A stretch of DNA of 64,000 nt from Euclidia mi. Taxonomy: Eukaryota > Arthropoda > Insecta > Lepidoptera > Erebidae. Numbering within the stretch: position 1 is the first letter of the stretch; each line of letters starts with the position of its first letter. The stretch covers positions 6,986,830-7,050,829 of the forward strand of contig OX123191.2 in the NCBI GenBank assembly GCA_944739405.2. The letters are read 5' to 3'. The notes under the pieces were generated by a model. That model worked only from the letters and a program-made list of their open reading frames with translations, ran no database searches and was not told where the DNA came from. The translations under genes were made by a program, and so were the position numbers. Positions 11,170 through 22,678 of the stretch are shown here, piece after piece.

Positions 11170-13521
11170 TTAATCTTCATTTTTACAGTTATTAATTGTG
11201 TGTTTAAAAAAGTCAAGACTGAGCATCCGCCTTACCGAGTCGGGTTTCGAAGTAAATACATCTATGTTATGCTTTAAAGATAGTTCATTGAGCGTTTTGC
11301 TCGCTCGCCATAGAAATGCGTTTTGACGATAGTTAGTGGATACTAATGGAAGATGTATAGGTCTATATTGTCTGACACTGTTAGATGGTACATTAATATT
11401 AATTTTGTTCAAAAGATCAGGGCAATCAATCGTCCCGGATATTATATTTAATAAATAAGTTACATCGGCAATTACTCGACGATTAGTTAAGGGAAGGATA
11501 TGGAATTTTATGCTTAGTTCTAAATAGTTTTTTGATTCATATCTGTTATTTAATTTGTAGCATAAACATTTTATGAATTTTCGTTGGATATTCTCGATGC
11601 GAAGGATATATTTATTATATTGTGGATTCCAAACTTGACTTGTATATTCTAAAATACTACGTTCGTATGTACAGTATAATATTTCAAGGGTTTTGGCTTC
11701 TTTAAAGCTGTCACATGCAGGTATCACGAACCCTAGCGCCTGGTATGCCTTTGTTACAATATTATTAATATGGTCTTCAAAAAGCACCTTAGAGTCGTGA
11801 GTAATTCCGAGATCGCGGACGTTGGTGCATCGTTTGAGTTGGTGTCCATTTAAATAGTATTCAGAAGGTAGTATTATGGATTTCCTGGTAAAGGTCGTGA
11901 CTACACATTTGCTGTGATTTAATTCTAATTTGTTTACTGAGCAGTAATCTGTTAAGCGTGAAAGATAAGATTGAAGTCCAATTACATTGGAAACTGTGGA
12001 GACGGCTGAAAAAATTTTCATATCGTCTGCGAAGCATAAAATTTGAGAGTGCTGAAAACATTTATCTATGTCATTAACAAAAATAAGAAATAATAAAGGT
12101 CCAAGAAGAGAACCTTGAGGGACTCCGCTTGGTACCTTTACCCAGCCTGACATGTAGTTATTAACTACCACGGCTTGCGAGCGATTGGATATATATGATG
12201 CAAACCAACGCAATAAGTCTCCTCTTATCCCGATCGATTGTAACTTGGAAATCAACACGGTATGATCAATTCTATCGAAACATTTTGTGAAGTCTGTGTA
12301 GATCACGTCAACTTGCTTACCTTTATTCATGGACTCAGTGATATAATCATTTAGTAAAATTAGATTGGATGTTGTAGACCGACCTTTGAGAAACCCGTGT
12401 TGAAAACTATTGAAACTATTTTTAATGGCAAGATATAATTGATTATAGATTATTTTTTCAAAGATTTTAGATAGAATACATAATTTGGAAACTGTTCTGT
12501 AATTGCTTACCTCTGATTTTGATCCTTTCTTGTGAATAGGAGTAATAAATGCTTTCTTCCATATTATTGGTACAGTACATTCGGTAAGAGATTTGTTAAA
12601 TAAAATGCTGATAGGTAATGCGATGGTGTCTGCACACTTGTACAGGAAAAGAGGGGGTATAAGGTCGGGCCCTGCTGATTTGTCGAGATCGAGTGATTTT
12701 AAAAGTTTCGTTACTGCTTTTATATCTATATTTACCTTATAAATGTCAGAAACAGCATTTCTGTCATTATGGGAAGTGTCAGTAGACACGATAGGTGACT
12801 GGGATGGTTGCATGAAGGTTGAGAAGAAGTAGCGAGAGAATGCGTCACATATAGTGTCACCTCTATTTGCAAGAGAGCCGCAATATGTGACGGAACCTGG
12901 TATGTTGGATGACTTGCGACGTGCTTTAATGTATGACCAGAAATATTTCGGATTGGACTTAATCGAATCTTCTACTGATTTGATGTAATTATCATAGCAT
13001 TGCTTTTCTAAACGCTTCACTCTGTCGCGTAATAATTTAAACGTCTCATAGTCCGAGCGATTACCATATAGTTTAAACTTGCGATTATATTTATGTTTTT
13101 CTTTAATACATTTTTTCAATGACGGTGTATACCACACTGGAAAAGAGTTGTTTCAGCTAGACTTACGTTTTGCGATATGATTCTCAATCTGTTGCATTAT
13201 AAATGAATAAAAGAAATCAACTCCGTCGCTAATTGACATATTTGATAGTATACTATGCCAGTCGGTATTTTGAATATTGTTATTTATTTAGGCGAAATCT
13301 CCTTTTGTAAACAAATAATTCGTTTTAGATGCTGATTTCAAATAAGGTAACTTGGATGCGGTTAATTTCACAGCGAGGGCTTTTTGGTGAGGGTCGATGG
13401 GTACTAGCGGGTCGTCACATTCAGAAACGCATATGGAGTCGTTTGATAGGACTAGGTCGAGAATTCTACCATAACTGTTGGATACGTGATTAAATTGTTG
13501 TAAATTGTTGTAATTTGACAA
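11170..13521 (-). pseudogene. LINE A ORF2, endonuclease end and reverse transcriptase
   Basis: The frame opens in the endonuclease end (RILDLVLSN, then DDPLVPIDPHQ), has in-frame stops at 13288-13290 (TAA) and 13153-13155 (TGA), and is then open for 655 codons. RT blocks appear in order: SAGPDLIPPLFLYKC, FITPIHKKG, IYTDFTKCFDRIDH (motif A), SGVPQGSLLGPLLFLIFVND (motif B) and CFADDMK (catalytic FADD). KLELNHSKC and VRDLGITHDS follow, and the C-terminus is YTSQVWNPQYN. All catalytic aspartates remain in the long piece. It starts just after the point where LINE B entered the endonuclease. Inactive because of the stops and the insertion. Confidence 0.88.
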
Positions 13522-16500
13522 TGACAGTTCTGACGTTAGATATTTTTTACTATAATCGTTCTGAAACAGTTTTCAATTACACTGTCGTTTAAGTTGGGCC
13601 ATAGCAACACTCTTTTATAATATTATCTAGCTTTGTTGTATTGTAGCTTTATTTAATAAGTTTAAAATTCTTCTTTAACATTTTTTACAACCTGAACTGC
13701 CTTTTCTACCTGGGATTTAATATTTAATGTTTAATTTTTAATTTTTCATGTTATATTGAACTGTATTCATCATGACGTGTTAAACATATTTTATTTTTTT
13801 TTCTGTTTAAACATCACTTCCATAAGCTGTATTGTATTTATATTGTTATAAAACTGGCAGGTGGGCTTTATTTGAATAGTGTTGAATAGTAGTATTGATT
13901 TATCAAGATAAAGTATTATTTATATATTATTATTATTTATTTATTTATTAGTGCATGGATAGTGACAGTGATGACTTCTTCTCCGCGAGTAGTGACAATG
14001 ATAGTTATATTAGTGTTCCTTCTCTGGTAGACAACTTGCAGTCTTTGTTCTCTGGTGTTTCGAGAGACTTTAATGTTGTCCATATTAATGCACAGAGTAT
14101 TCCCGCCCATTTCCCAGATATGCTGGCTAGTTTTGACTGTAAGAACATCCATGCTATTCTTGTCTCTGAATCTTGGCTTAAGCCTTGCATTCCCTCGGCT
14201 TCGTATACTCTGCCTGGCTTCCAGCTCATTAGGAATGACCGAACTTGGTGTGGTGGCGGTGGTGTTGCCATTTACCTCCGTTCTTATATTGCTTATTCAA
14301 TATTAAACATGTCATCACAGCCGCCACCACCCAATGCCGGTGAGCATCTCTTCTTGGAAGTCGAGCGGCACCATACAAAAATTCTCCTTGGTGTTTACTA
14401 CTGTCCATCTTTGCGTGTTGATTTCTTTTCTTCCTTTGAAAATCTCTTACTTAATCTATCTCCTTCTTACAGTCAAACTATAATTATGGGTGACTTTAAC
14501 ACCTATCTTCTTAAAAACGACTCACGTTCCTCTTCTCTCTCTTCTGTTTTTTTCATTGCTGTTTCCACTAATCTGCATATACTTCCTTTGAATGCCACTC
14601 ATCACTTCCCTAATGCTATACCTTCACTTCTAGACCTCATTCTTGTCTCATCACTTGGTCATGTCACTAAACACGGCCAATGTAGTGCAGATGCTTTTTC
14701 TTATCACGACCTCATTTATCAGTCTTATAAAATTCGTCCCCCTAAGGCAAAGTCTAGAACTCTCTTGCTTCGTAATTTTAGTGGTATGAATACTGATGAT
14801 CTTATTGATGATGCTAAGGCAATTGACTGGAAACTACTACTGGATGCTGAAACTATAGACAGCAAAATTGAGTTTTTTGAGAGAAATCTTATTGACCTCT
14901 ACGATGTCCATGCGCCTGTTCGTGCTATAAAACTAAAGCATGCGCCATCACCATGGCTCACTGAGGATATAAAACTACTGATACAGAAAAAAGCCGCAGC
15001 CAAATCATAACTAAAATCCAAACCTACTGAGGTAAATAAATTAAAATACATAACACTCAGAAATCACTGCAATAGGGTGTGTAGGGATGCACTACGCCAG
15101 CATATCCACAATTCTGTAGAAAACGGAGATCCTGCAAAAGTATGGAAATTCCTCAAATCATTAGGGGTTGGAAAGCAAAGTCAGAATATTAATCCTTACA
15201 ATTTTGATATTAACATGCTTAACCAGCACTTCTCTGCTTCGTCCAATTATGACAGGACAACCAAATTGAATACAATAAATTATCTTTCATCGCTTTCAAC
15301 TCCTGATTATACTCCGTTTGTCTTTAGTCAGTTTACTGCATGTGATGTTAAGAAGAGCATTTTATCCATTGGTTCCAACGCTGTGGGTTGTGACGGTATC
15401 ACCCGTAATATGATCCTCCCCATCCTTGATGTTATCCTACCTATTATCACGCACATATTTAACTCCTCAATTTCTAGTGGCGTGTTTCCTGCAGCTTAGA
15501 AGTATGCTCATGTGGTCCCACTACCTAAAAAATCCAATCCTATATCCTTTTAAAAATTCCGACCCATATCCATACTACCCTTCCTTTCCAAAGTCCTTGA
15601 ACGTCTCATCCATAACCAACTCAACTCATTCCTCATTAAAAATAACATCCTCAATCCTTTTCAATCAGGTTTCCGTTCTGGTCATAGTACCACTACTGCC
15701 CTTGTCAATATTACGGATGATATCAGGTCAGGTATGGAGGACGGCAAGCTCACAGTTCTCTGTTTGTTGGATTTCAGCAATGCATTCAACACCGTTGACT
15801 TTGACGTGCTCCTTGCCATCCTTAGCTCTCTTAGCATATCTCCATCCGTGATTGACTGGTTTCGTAGTTACTTGTTTGGTCGCCGGCAGCGTGTCCATCT
15901 GGATGAAACTTATTCATCGTGGTGCGACAATTCTGCGGGTGTACCTCAGGGCGGCGTTCTTTCTCCTCTTCTCTTCTCAATTTTTATCAATTCAATATCT
16001 AATTATATTTCAAGTTCCTACCACCTCTATGCAGATGATCTGCAAATCTACTCTCAAGCGAAGCTTGAAAATTTATCTTTAGACATCGCAAACATTAATC
16101 AGGATCTAGTTGCCATATCTGAGTGGACGAAAACGTTTGGTCTTAAGGTTAATCCTGTTAAAACCCAGGCTATAATTATCGGCAGCTCTAGACTAATTTC
16201 TAGGATTAATTGGTCAATGCTTCCCCAGGTGTCTTTTGCAGGTGTCTCTATTCCTTTTAGTAAGGATGTCAAGAATCTGGGGATATACATAGACACAACA
16301 TTTTCGTGGACCGTCCAGCTGCAATACATCAGCCGACGTTTTTTTGCTGCCATAGCATCATTGAGAAGACTGCGTAATTTCCTTCCGACTACCACTAAAA
16401 TTGCACTTGTGCAATCTATTCTCGTTCCCATTCTTGACTATGCCGATGCCAGCTATCTCGATCTCAATAATGATCAGCTTGATAAACTTGAGCGACTCCA

Positions 16501-17229
16501 AAATTTCTGCATAAGATTCATATATGGTTTACGCAAATATGATCATATCTCTGAATTTCGCATGAAGCTCAAGTGGCTGCCAATCCGCCTTCGCCGGAAT
16601 ACTCACATTCTCTGTCTTCTCTATAATATTTTATACAATCCTTCTTTTCCTTTGTATCTCAAAGCTCGCTTTGAATATCTTCACGACACACATACGAAGT
16701 GCTTAAGATCATCGGAGAATCTTAGACTGAAAGTTCCAGCTCACTCTACAGTTTTCTACGACAAATCATTTACTGTCCAGGCTGTACGTTTGTGGAATTC
16801 GTTGCCTGTGACAATAAGACAGGCTCAATCCTTGACAGTATTTAAAAAACTTGTCACCAATCACTACTTAGGAGACATTCCATGACAGTTCTTTTAAACT
16901 TGCACTAATATTGTATCTATTTATGGTATGTATTTATATATGTATGTTATAAAGTATATATTTATGTATGTTGTAATATTAGTATGTAAGTACATAGTAT
17001 TATTATTAGTTTTGTTGAGCTCATCAGAATACACTATTCTTTGAAGTACACCAACCTACCCATTCTCTCAGTCACTAATTCTTGTATTCCATTCTTGGTT
17101 GTCTGGAAGAAATCGCAATTTGCGATAAGACCGCCCTTGTACCACTAGTTTTAGTTGTGTAAATATGATCACTGTACTCTTGTATCTTTTTTGTTTTCTG
17201 GTGTACAATAAAGAGTTTTAATCTAATCT
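13514..17229 (+). mobile_element. LINE B inserted into LINE A
   Basis: A plus-strand non-LTR element with a roughly 400-bp 5' leader, one long ORF (13955-16885), a 3'UTR and a tail of ATCTA-type repeats after AATAAA (about 17207-17229). The left edge is set where LINE A's frame (NNLQQFNHV) resumes. No clear target duplication was found. No separate ORF1 is seen. Confidence 0.75.
13955..16885 (+). pseudogene. LINE B endonuclease-reverse transcriptase, three in-frame stops
   Basis: A single frame runs 976 codons, broken only by stops at 15008-15010, 15497-15499 and 15551-15553, with no frameshift. The N-terminus is acidic and Ser-rich (MDSDSDDFFSASSDNDSYIS). AP-endonuclease blocks follow: VVHINAQSI, LVSESWL, IIMGDFN. 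RT blocks are GCDGITRNMI, KFRPISILPFLSKVLERL, CLLDFSNAFNTVD (motif A), AGVPQGGVLSPLLFSIFIN (motif B) and HLYADDLQIY (catalytic YADD). The C-terminus has LKWLPIRLRRN and AVRLWNSLP, common to many insect LINEs. The stop at 15497 replaces what is normally a Trp codon (AA-stop-KYAHVVPLPK). Nonsense-only decay suggests a fairly young copy. Confidence 0.9.
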
Positions 17230-17828
17230 AATAGTGTAACGTGTCAATCAGGTTTTGCTCGTCGGGGGTGTTCGCATTATTAGGTGATAATGAGTGATCA
17301 TCCGTGCTTCGGTGCCACAATATTCCACTCATATTAAAGTCACCTAGTATTAAAAATGTATCATTGGCGTGGTTTGTTATAATTTCGTCCAACTTTGATA
17401 TATAATTGTTAAGTTGACATGAAAAAGTAAGTCCGCAGTTTTGTTTACACATGTATACTACTCCTATATATATTTGAACGATGTCTGTGGTTAGTAGTAT
17501 TTGTAGGTATCTCAATCAAAAGATCCTCCGCTGTGGAACTAAAACTAGGCATTATATTGACAGGGATGTCTTTCCGCACTGCTATTAATACTCCCCCGCC
17601 GCGGGTTTGATTCGTAAGCTGGTAGTTTCTGTCACAACGCCACACTACGTATCTGTTGTCGAATAACTCTGAATCGCTAATACTAGAAGTTAACCACGTT
17701 TCTGTTAAAACTACGGTATCATAGGAATTTAGACATAGATTTCTATAGAAAAGAGATGTCTTCGAGCGAAGACCTCGTACATTTTGATAAAAAATTGTTA
17801 TATCACTATTATTATTATAGACATTAGC
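17228..17828 (-). pseudogene. LINE A ORF2, N-terminal endonuclease
   Basis: From MANVYNNNSDITIFYQNVRG the minus strand shows AP-endonuclease blocks: QNVRGLRSK (metal-binding Asn), VVLTETWL (catalytic Glu), RGGGVLIAVRK, then FLILGDFNMSG after a frameshift near 17490. It ends at LIDTLHY, where LINE B is inserted; the downstream half is at 13521. The start lies 30 bp from the Helitron at 17859, so the upstream leader is disrupted. Confidence 0.88.
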
Positions 17829-17858
17829 CATTTGTAATATCTGGACATATAAACATAA

Positions 17859-18072
17859 TCTTAATACATAAAATCCTTGCATTACTGACTGACTGACAGA
17901 CACGCTACAGCCGAAACTAATGGGCACAGGAAGCTGAAATTTGGCATGTATATTCCTTGGAGACCGTAAGGATGCACTAAGAAGGGATTTCCCGAAATTC
18001 CCACGGGATCGGCCAAAACGGGTAAATTAAAAAAAAATGCAGGCGTAGCTGCTGGCGCGTGGCGTCCTCTAG
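17859..18072 (+). mobile_element. Helitron-like element H1 between LINE A ORF1 and ORF2
   Basis: TC start (TCTTAATACATAAAATCC) after A and CTAG end before T. It is slightly longer than other copies because of a short GCGT/GGCGT duplication near 18056-18064. Confidence 0.8.
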
Positions 18073-18530
18073 TAAACCATATTTCAAATGAGTAATAATA
18101 AAGTAACAACGAAATCTTCCAAATAAGAATAAAAATATCGTGCAAAATAATAAACCATAATCTAACAAAACCGAGCAATATTGAAGCGAAGACATAGAAA
18201 AATAAATCGTGCATTTTATTAGACCTCTCATTTTGTTTAATTGGTACTAATAGTGTGCCGATAAGTGCGAGCGAGATAGTTGTATAAATTGTATTTTTAG
18301 TTTAAGTTGAACAGGCCAACAGGTGCAGGTGCAAGCGCAGGTGTTTATTCGCGGTGACGTCACAATTTGTAAAGCAGGGATGCTCAATCTTTTACATGCA
18401 ATTAGGTTAAGGAATATAAAAATGTGATATTTTATGGTGAAAAATGTTATTAGAGTTTGTACATATAAGGGCATTAAGCGTAATGCGGTAAAGTAGCAAT
18501 TAAATATTAACATACTTATTATACTATAGC
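18073..18530. other. LINE A inter-ORF spacer
   Basis: About 455 bp between the Helitron and ORF1 with no coding signal. It holds a perfect palindromic TGACGTCA (18355-18362), the consensus CREB/ATF site, next to a GC-rich patch. Whether it acts as a promoter or is chance is unknown. Confidence 0.35.
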
Positions 18531-19445
18531 TTATGCAATTTTGTTTAAATCCTGAACCTTATTTATTATGAATGTGTGAGATGTATTATTCTTACGTACA
18601 TGGATTTTTCCATACTTGACCCAGACGAACTCGAAGGCGTTTTGTTTGGCAGCTTCTTTTGTTTTATTCAGCAGCATTTTTGTATCGGCACTTAGATGAT
18701 CGTTGACATTTACTTTCTTCGGTGAATTAAGATAGCCTAAATCTTCTGCTTTCAGGGACTTTCGTGCTCGCGCAGATGCGACGAATTCTTCTTTGATATA
18801 TCTGTTTCTAAAACTGATGATAATCGGTTTATCCTTGGAGTTGTATGCAGGTATTCGAGACACATAATTTATTTGGGGTCTTGGAATTTCGTAACAGATC
18901 TTGGTACCAATTCTGTCAATTATGTTAAACAGGTTTTCGTTTTTTTCTTGAGCTATGCCTTTGATTTCTATGTTGTTTAGGCGGGATCTCTGCTCCGCAT
19001 TAGATATATGTAGTTTGAGTTCTCTCAGTTCGCTGTCTAATGATGCCCATTTGCCTTCTATATCTTCTATTTTTTTCTCTGCTTTGAGTATCCTACCGTT
19101 GAACTCGTCTATCCTGTCGCTGATGAATTGACATGAAGATTTGAGGTCCAAGATTTCTTCTCGCATGTTTTTGATATCTTCGGAAATTTTAGGTATAGTA
19201 GTAAGCTGTACCTTGATCTCCCGGATCTCGCTCATGATGGTTTGTAGAGTGATATTTTCTTTATCAGATTGCTGCATCGGGGATGACGCTATGCACGATG
19301 TGCACTTCCAAGACGACCGGCGAACTGCACCTAGTCTTTTCCATGCCGATTCAGTCGTATTAGCACACTCGAAGTCATAATGCTTGCTACAACTGCCACA
19401 TTGAACTCCGTTAGTAAACTGGCTATTACAAATAGAACACTTCAT
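18531..19445 (-). CDS. LINE A ORF1: PHD finger, coiled coil and FP-like domain
   Basis: Intact 304-codon frame starting at the first ATG. Residues 3-51 form a C4HC3 PHD-type zinc finger (C3, C6, C16, C19, H22, C27, C48, C51, with W46 two residues before the last Cys pair). Residues about 65-150 are a charged coiled coil. The C-terminal half (RLNNIEIKGI, KPIIISFRNR, VNDHLSADTK, FVWVKYGKIHVRKN) is the region often annotated as baculovirus-FP-like in insect LINE ORF1s. Such proteins bind the element's RNA and form the ribonucleoprotein. ORF1 is unbroken although ORF2 is wrecked. Confidence 0.85.
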   Translation of the reverse strand: MKCSICNSQFTNGVQCGSCSKHYDFECANTTESAWKRLGAVRRSSWKCTSCIASSPMQQSDKENITLQTIMSEIREIKVQLTTIPKISEDIKNMREEILDLKSSCQFISDRIDEFNGRILKAEKKIEDIEGKWASLDSELRELKLHISNAEQRSRLNNIEIKGIAQEKNENLFNIIDRIGTKICYEIPRPQINYVSRIPAYNSKDKPIIISFRNRYIKEEFVASARARKSLKAEDLGYLNSPKKVNVNDHLSADTKMLLNKTKEAAKQNAFEFVWVKYGKIHVRKNNTSHTFIINKVQDLNKIA

Positions 19446-19560
19446 CGTTATTAGTCGGTAATTTAACTTGACTAATATTGAAAAAAATGTTGACGATATA
19501 TGAAAGCTTTTATTTTAGCGCAAAATACGTGTTGTTCGAACAGTGGCCACGCGCCGAACG

Positions 19561-19876
19561 ATGTACTGTAGTAGAAGACCCATAGTAAGTGTATTGAGCC
19601 TCAGTCACTCCAATTATAGGACTGCAATACATCAATCTCAAAGACAGGGCAACAAGCACCGCTCGCGATGATATTGCATGCATTAATGCTTCAGATAGTG
19701 CTGATGCGAAAACTTAAATGAGCGAAGTTGTGTGCGTCTCCGCTGAACGAATGTTTTTCTTTGTAACGTTGATATTTTAAGCGTTGCTGCAGTTTTGTGG
19801 AGTATGCTGTGATTTAGTAATACGTATTTAGTTAATTACTATTACGTATTCATGATTTTTATGAAAGTATTCAAGG
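19561..19876. other. Gene-free stretch
   Basis: Lies between the LINE A 5' end and the next LINE tail. Nothing recognised. Confidence 0.4.
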
Positions 19877-20048
19877 GTAGCAAAGATAGGCCTCCCGCTA
19901 GGTGGACTGACGATTATGTTGGGATCGTGGGCAGCGGAAGGATGCGGGTGGCTCAAGATCGGTCCATGTGGAGAGCCTTGGAGGAGGCCTTAGTCCAGCA
20001 GTGGACTTAGGACCTCCCACCCATTTCGACTGATACGATGATGACGAT
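19877..20048 (+). mobile_element. LINE 3' terminal fragment
   Basis: One frame reads RPPARWTDDYVGIVGSGRM, then AQDRSMWRALEEALVQQWT and a stop, followed by a GATGATGACGAT tail. This is the C-terminus of a common moth LINE, probably the family whose truncated tail is at 10203. 5'-truncated to about 170 bp. Confidence 0.75.
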
Positions 20049-20825
20049 TCAAGAGTATATCTTGGGGTATACCGTTTCCCGTGGATAGTCTAGCACCACA
20101 GGTATAACTTGTGTATTTACAAACCTGCAGAAAATGTAATACTGACTTATTTTTAAAACAATTTTCATACGTACACACATACATATGATAGAATTCTTAA
20201 TAAAAGACCCGTCATCATTGTTTGAATTTATTTTTTGCCGCACGTAAATAAATGAGAAACTTAATTGGAATACTTCGTGGTTCTAATGTTTATTTATTCT
20301 TAAATTACGTCAGTAGTTAGTGTGGTGTCTCCGTCTTTTCTCAATAAGTGTTTCACATGTAAATAAAAACACTGTACAAATTATAGAGTCTTTTTTCTTT
20401 TGCGTCTATTCTCTATCTCTCTCTGGGGCTCGGGATAGATTCCTCTATTTAATCGTCTATCACTATACTTCCAAGCGAAATATGTTTCATCATATCTAAG
20501 AGCAATCTATTCATCGCCGTTATTCTATTTTACTCCACCCATGCCAAGATGCTTCAACCCGGGATGTAATATTATCTCCAAAGCTTTCAAGATAGCTATC
20601 GATAACGATATCGTATTGTGCAAACAGCGCCTTTAAATGCATAGGTGCTTGCCCTACTTGATCTGCATAGAAGCTTTATTATACCCGTGGCTTAACCACG
20701 GCTCGTTTACACGGGATTATTTTTAAAGTCCTTTTTCCATGGTAAGAGAAAAATCATATTTAGGTTTCATTAGCAAAAATTAACACGGCTTACATAATCA
20801 GCAACTCTGTAAAATAGCTATTTCG
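20049..20825. other. Gene-free stretch
   Basis: A short hairpin CCGTGG-CTTAA-CCACGG is present near 20684-20700. Otherwise nothing is recognised. Confidence 0.4.
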
Positions 20826-20957
20826 TTGCCAAACATAGGCCTCTTCTTATTACGAGAAGAGCAAAGACATATTCCACCACGCTGGCGGGTTGTCAGACAT
20901 CACATGTCTTTCAAGAACACTATGCAGAATTTTCAGAAGTGCAGGTTTCCTCACGAC
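20826..20957 (+). repeat. Interspersed repeat S1, truncated copy
   Basis: Shares the blocks CCTCTTCTTATTACGAGAAG, CACGCTGGCGGGTTG, CACTATGCAGAATTTTCAGA and GCAGGTTTCCTCACGA with 22679-22880 and, inverted, 41560-41755. It stops inside the family's CACGATGTTTTCC block and runs directly into repeat S2. Confidence 0.65.
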
Positions 20958-21395
20958 GTTTGCATCCACCTTTTCATCATCCTCCTAGCGTTATCCCAGT
21001 TAGAACCTGGGTTTCGCTTTCTAGCCTAACCGGATTTGACTAAATATTAGCTTTTCCACAGAGCGACTGGATGCAGACATCCAGTCGCTCTGTGGAAAAG
21101 CGTTTTGGGTTGCGGAGGTTCTGACCTCCGCAACCCAAAAGTATGGCTATATTCCATGGTTAAGACTAGTGACCGTTTATTCATAGGAACTGACTTCCTA
21201 TAACGACTGTCAAAGATCTTCATGACAGCCGGGACCGACGGCTTAACGTGCTCTCCGAGGCACGGCGCAAACGAAAATTAACACTTAAATACGCACGTAA
21301 CTCCGAAAAGTCATCGGTATGCGCTGTGGATTCGAACCCGACACTCTCTACATGGCAGTCTGTTGATATCTCCACTAGACTATCGCTGCCTTTTA
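20958..21395 (-). repeat. SINE-like repeat S2, tRNA-like head on minus strand
   Basis: The right end read on the minus strand is tRNA-like: A-box GATAGTCTAGTGGAGA (about 21388) and B-box GGGTTCGAATCC (about 21340). The family blocks GCGTTATCCC, GGGTTTCGCTTTC and CAGCCGGGACCGACGG recur at 40005-40275. This copy contains the double hairpin at 21050-21140. Confidence 0.65.
21050..21140. repeat. Two adjacent perfect hairpins with complementary loops
   Basis: Hairpin 1: a 24-bp perfect stem (21050-21073 with 21078-21101), loop CAGA (21074-21077). A single G (21102) follows. Hairpin 2: a 17-bp perfect stem (21103-21119 with 21124-21140), loop TCTG (21120-21123). The loops are reverse complements of each other. 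Confidence 0.95.
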
Positions 21396-21744
21396 TCAAG
21401 TGATAATTAACAATTGAACACGCAATTAACTTAAGATTAGTAGTGCACGCCAGTTTGTTTTCAACCTCAGATTTTACACAATACACATTATTACTATTAA
21501 ACAATACAAGTTATCCAAGCTCAATTTTACATAATATATTTCTTAAATACGTGGTTAAAATAGAAACAATAAATGGATAATTTTAATTAACAATATTAGC
21601 ATCAAAATATTATTGAGTCCAAAAACAATTTATGCATACTAAATTAATATAAGAAAATTCAATGGTTTGGCTACGTATACTCGCTTATTATAGACGATTT
21701 AGTATAATTATGGATTGCAAAGTACACAAATAAACTATGATACT
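21396..21744. other. Gene-free A+T-rich stretch
   Basis: No feature recognised. Confidence 0.4.
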
Positions 21745-21950
21745 GTTCGTATTGCATGATGGTTTAAGCTGTTGCCTGCCTGCTAGACTGCGTCGAGTGT
21801 TCTGGGTTTAATCCCTACACGAGACCAAACTTTATGTGATCCATAAATTGCTGTTTTGGAACTGCTAAACTTTGTGTCCTTTAATTGAATGATTGTAAAG
21901 TTTCTCGCAACACATAATTTATTGCTCCTAGTTAGTAAGACCGTAAGTCG
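21745..21950 (+). repeat. SINE S4, diverged copy
   Basis: A-box remnant ATGGTTTAAG, B-box remnant GGGTTTAATCCC, then TTTATGTGATCCATAAATTG and CACATAATTTATTGCTCCTAG, matching the copy at 1213. Confidence 0.65.
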
Positions 21951-22077
21951 TCATTTAAAGATAATTTAGAATAAGATATCAAACGTATTGATGTTTTGAG
22001 GTGCCGTTATTTAGGCACTGCTGCAAGCGCATGGTTCATTGTATCCGTGATCACAGCTTGCAACAGTGTCAAAATAA

Positions 22078-22493
22078 TGGCAGGTGGTATAAGTAAACAT
22101 AACATCATAGTGTTAATTACAAAGAGATATATGAATCAATTAACGCCTGTAAAATTTCGGCAAAAAGCTAGTTATGCACAAATGGAACTAATGAACAGTT
22201 TCAGACTTTCAAAAACTGCTAAAAAGCGTATCTACGACGGCATTTACTTCCAATTTTTCAACAAAGCCAACTCTGCAGTTCACTGCAGTAAAATCGAGCA
22301 GTATAATGAGAATAATATTTCGCAGAATGTTCGCCGGCTAAATTATCGGGGTGAGTCCGTTCAAAGTGTGATATTACTAGTTAGAGGCGGTTCAAACCAA
22401 TTATACGACAAGTGCACGCGCCGGGCACACGCCAACACTATATATTGTGATAATGTACCGGTAAATGTGAATGTTCCCCGTCATGGCATGTGA
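22078..22493 (+). CDS. Hypothetical ORF, doubtful
   Basis: An open frame of 138 codons from the ATG at 22078; codons upstream to 21996 are open but lack an ATG. I recognise no domain. The protein is basic, with no clear signal peptide or membrane segment, and includes FRLSKTAKKRIYDGIYFQFF. It ends just before an unrelated repeat. It could be an exon fragment, an unknown element's protein or chance. No neighbour suggests a role. Confidence 0.2.
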
Positions 22494-22678
22494 TGTTTAG
22501 TTATAATTGCAGCTATTTGTGCTTGTAATAGAAAAAGCTGCTGGAATATGTATGTGGTCGTGTAGGGTGACTGGATTTCTAGGTATTTGCTACACGGTAT
22601 GATAAAGTTTTTGATGCGTGGCATGATCTATTTTCGAAAATTTACTATATTTTACAATATGGAAATAATTCAAAATTC

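Larger units (their letters stand above)
10920..19560 (-). mobile_element. LINE A: PHD/FP-ORF1 LINE, near full length, split by nested LINE
   Basis: Minus-strand order: ORF1 (19445-18531), endonuclease (17828-17228), RT (13521-11170), then a 3'UTR with an AT-rich tail ending near 10920. A plus-strand LINE (about 13.5-17.2 kb) splits the endonuclease domain, and a Helitron (17859-18072) sits between the ORFs. A PHD-finger ORF1 with an AP endonuclease and RT fits the Jockey/CR1 group. The 5' end near 19560 and the 3' end near 10920 are estimates, because I could not find a target duplication. Confidence 0.75.

Noticed and set aside
13500..17240. Target duplication for LINE B
   Set aside because: I compared the flanks (TAGTGTAACGTG on the right with AATTGTTGTAA on the left) and found no convincing match.
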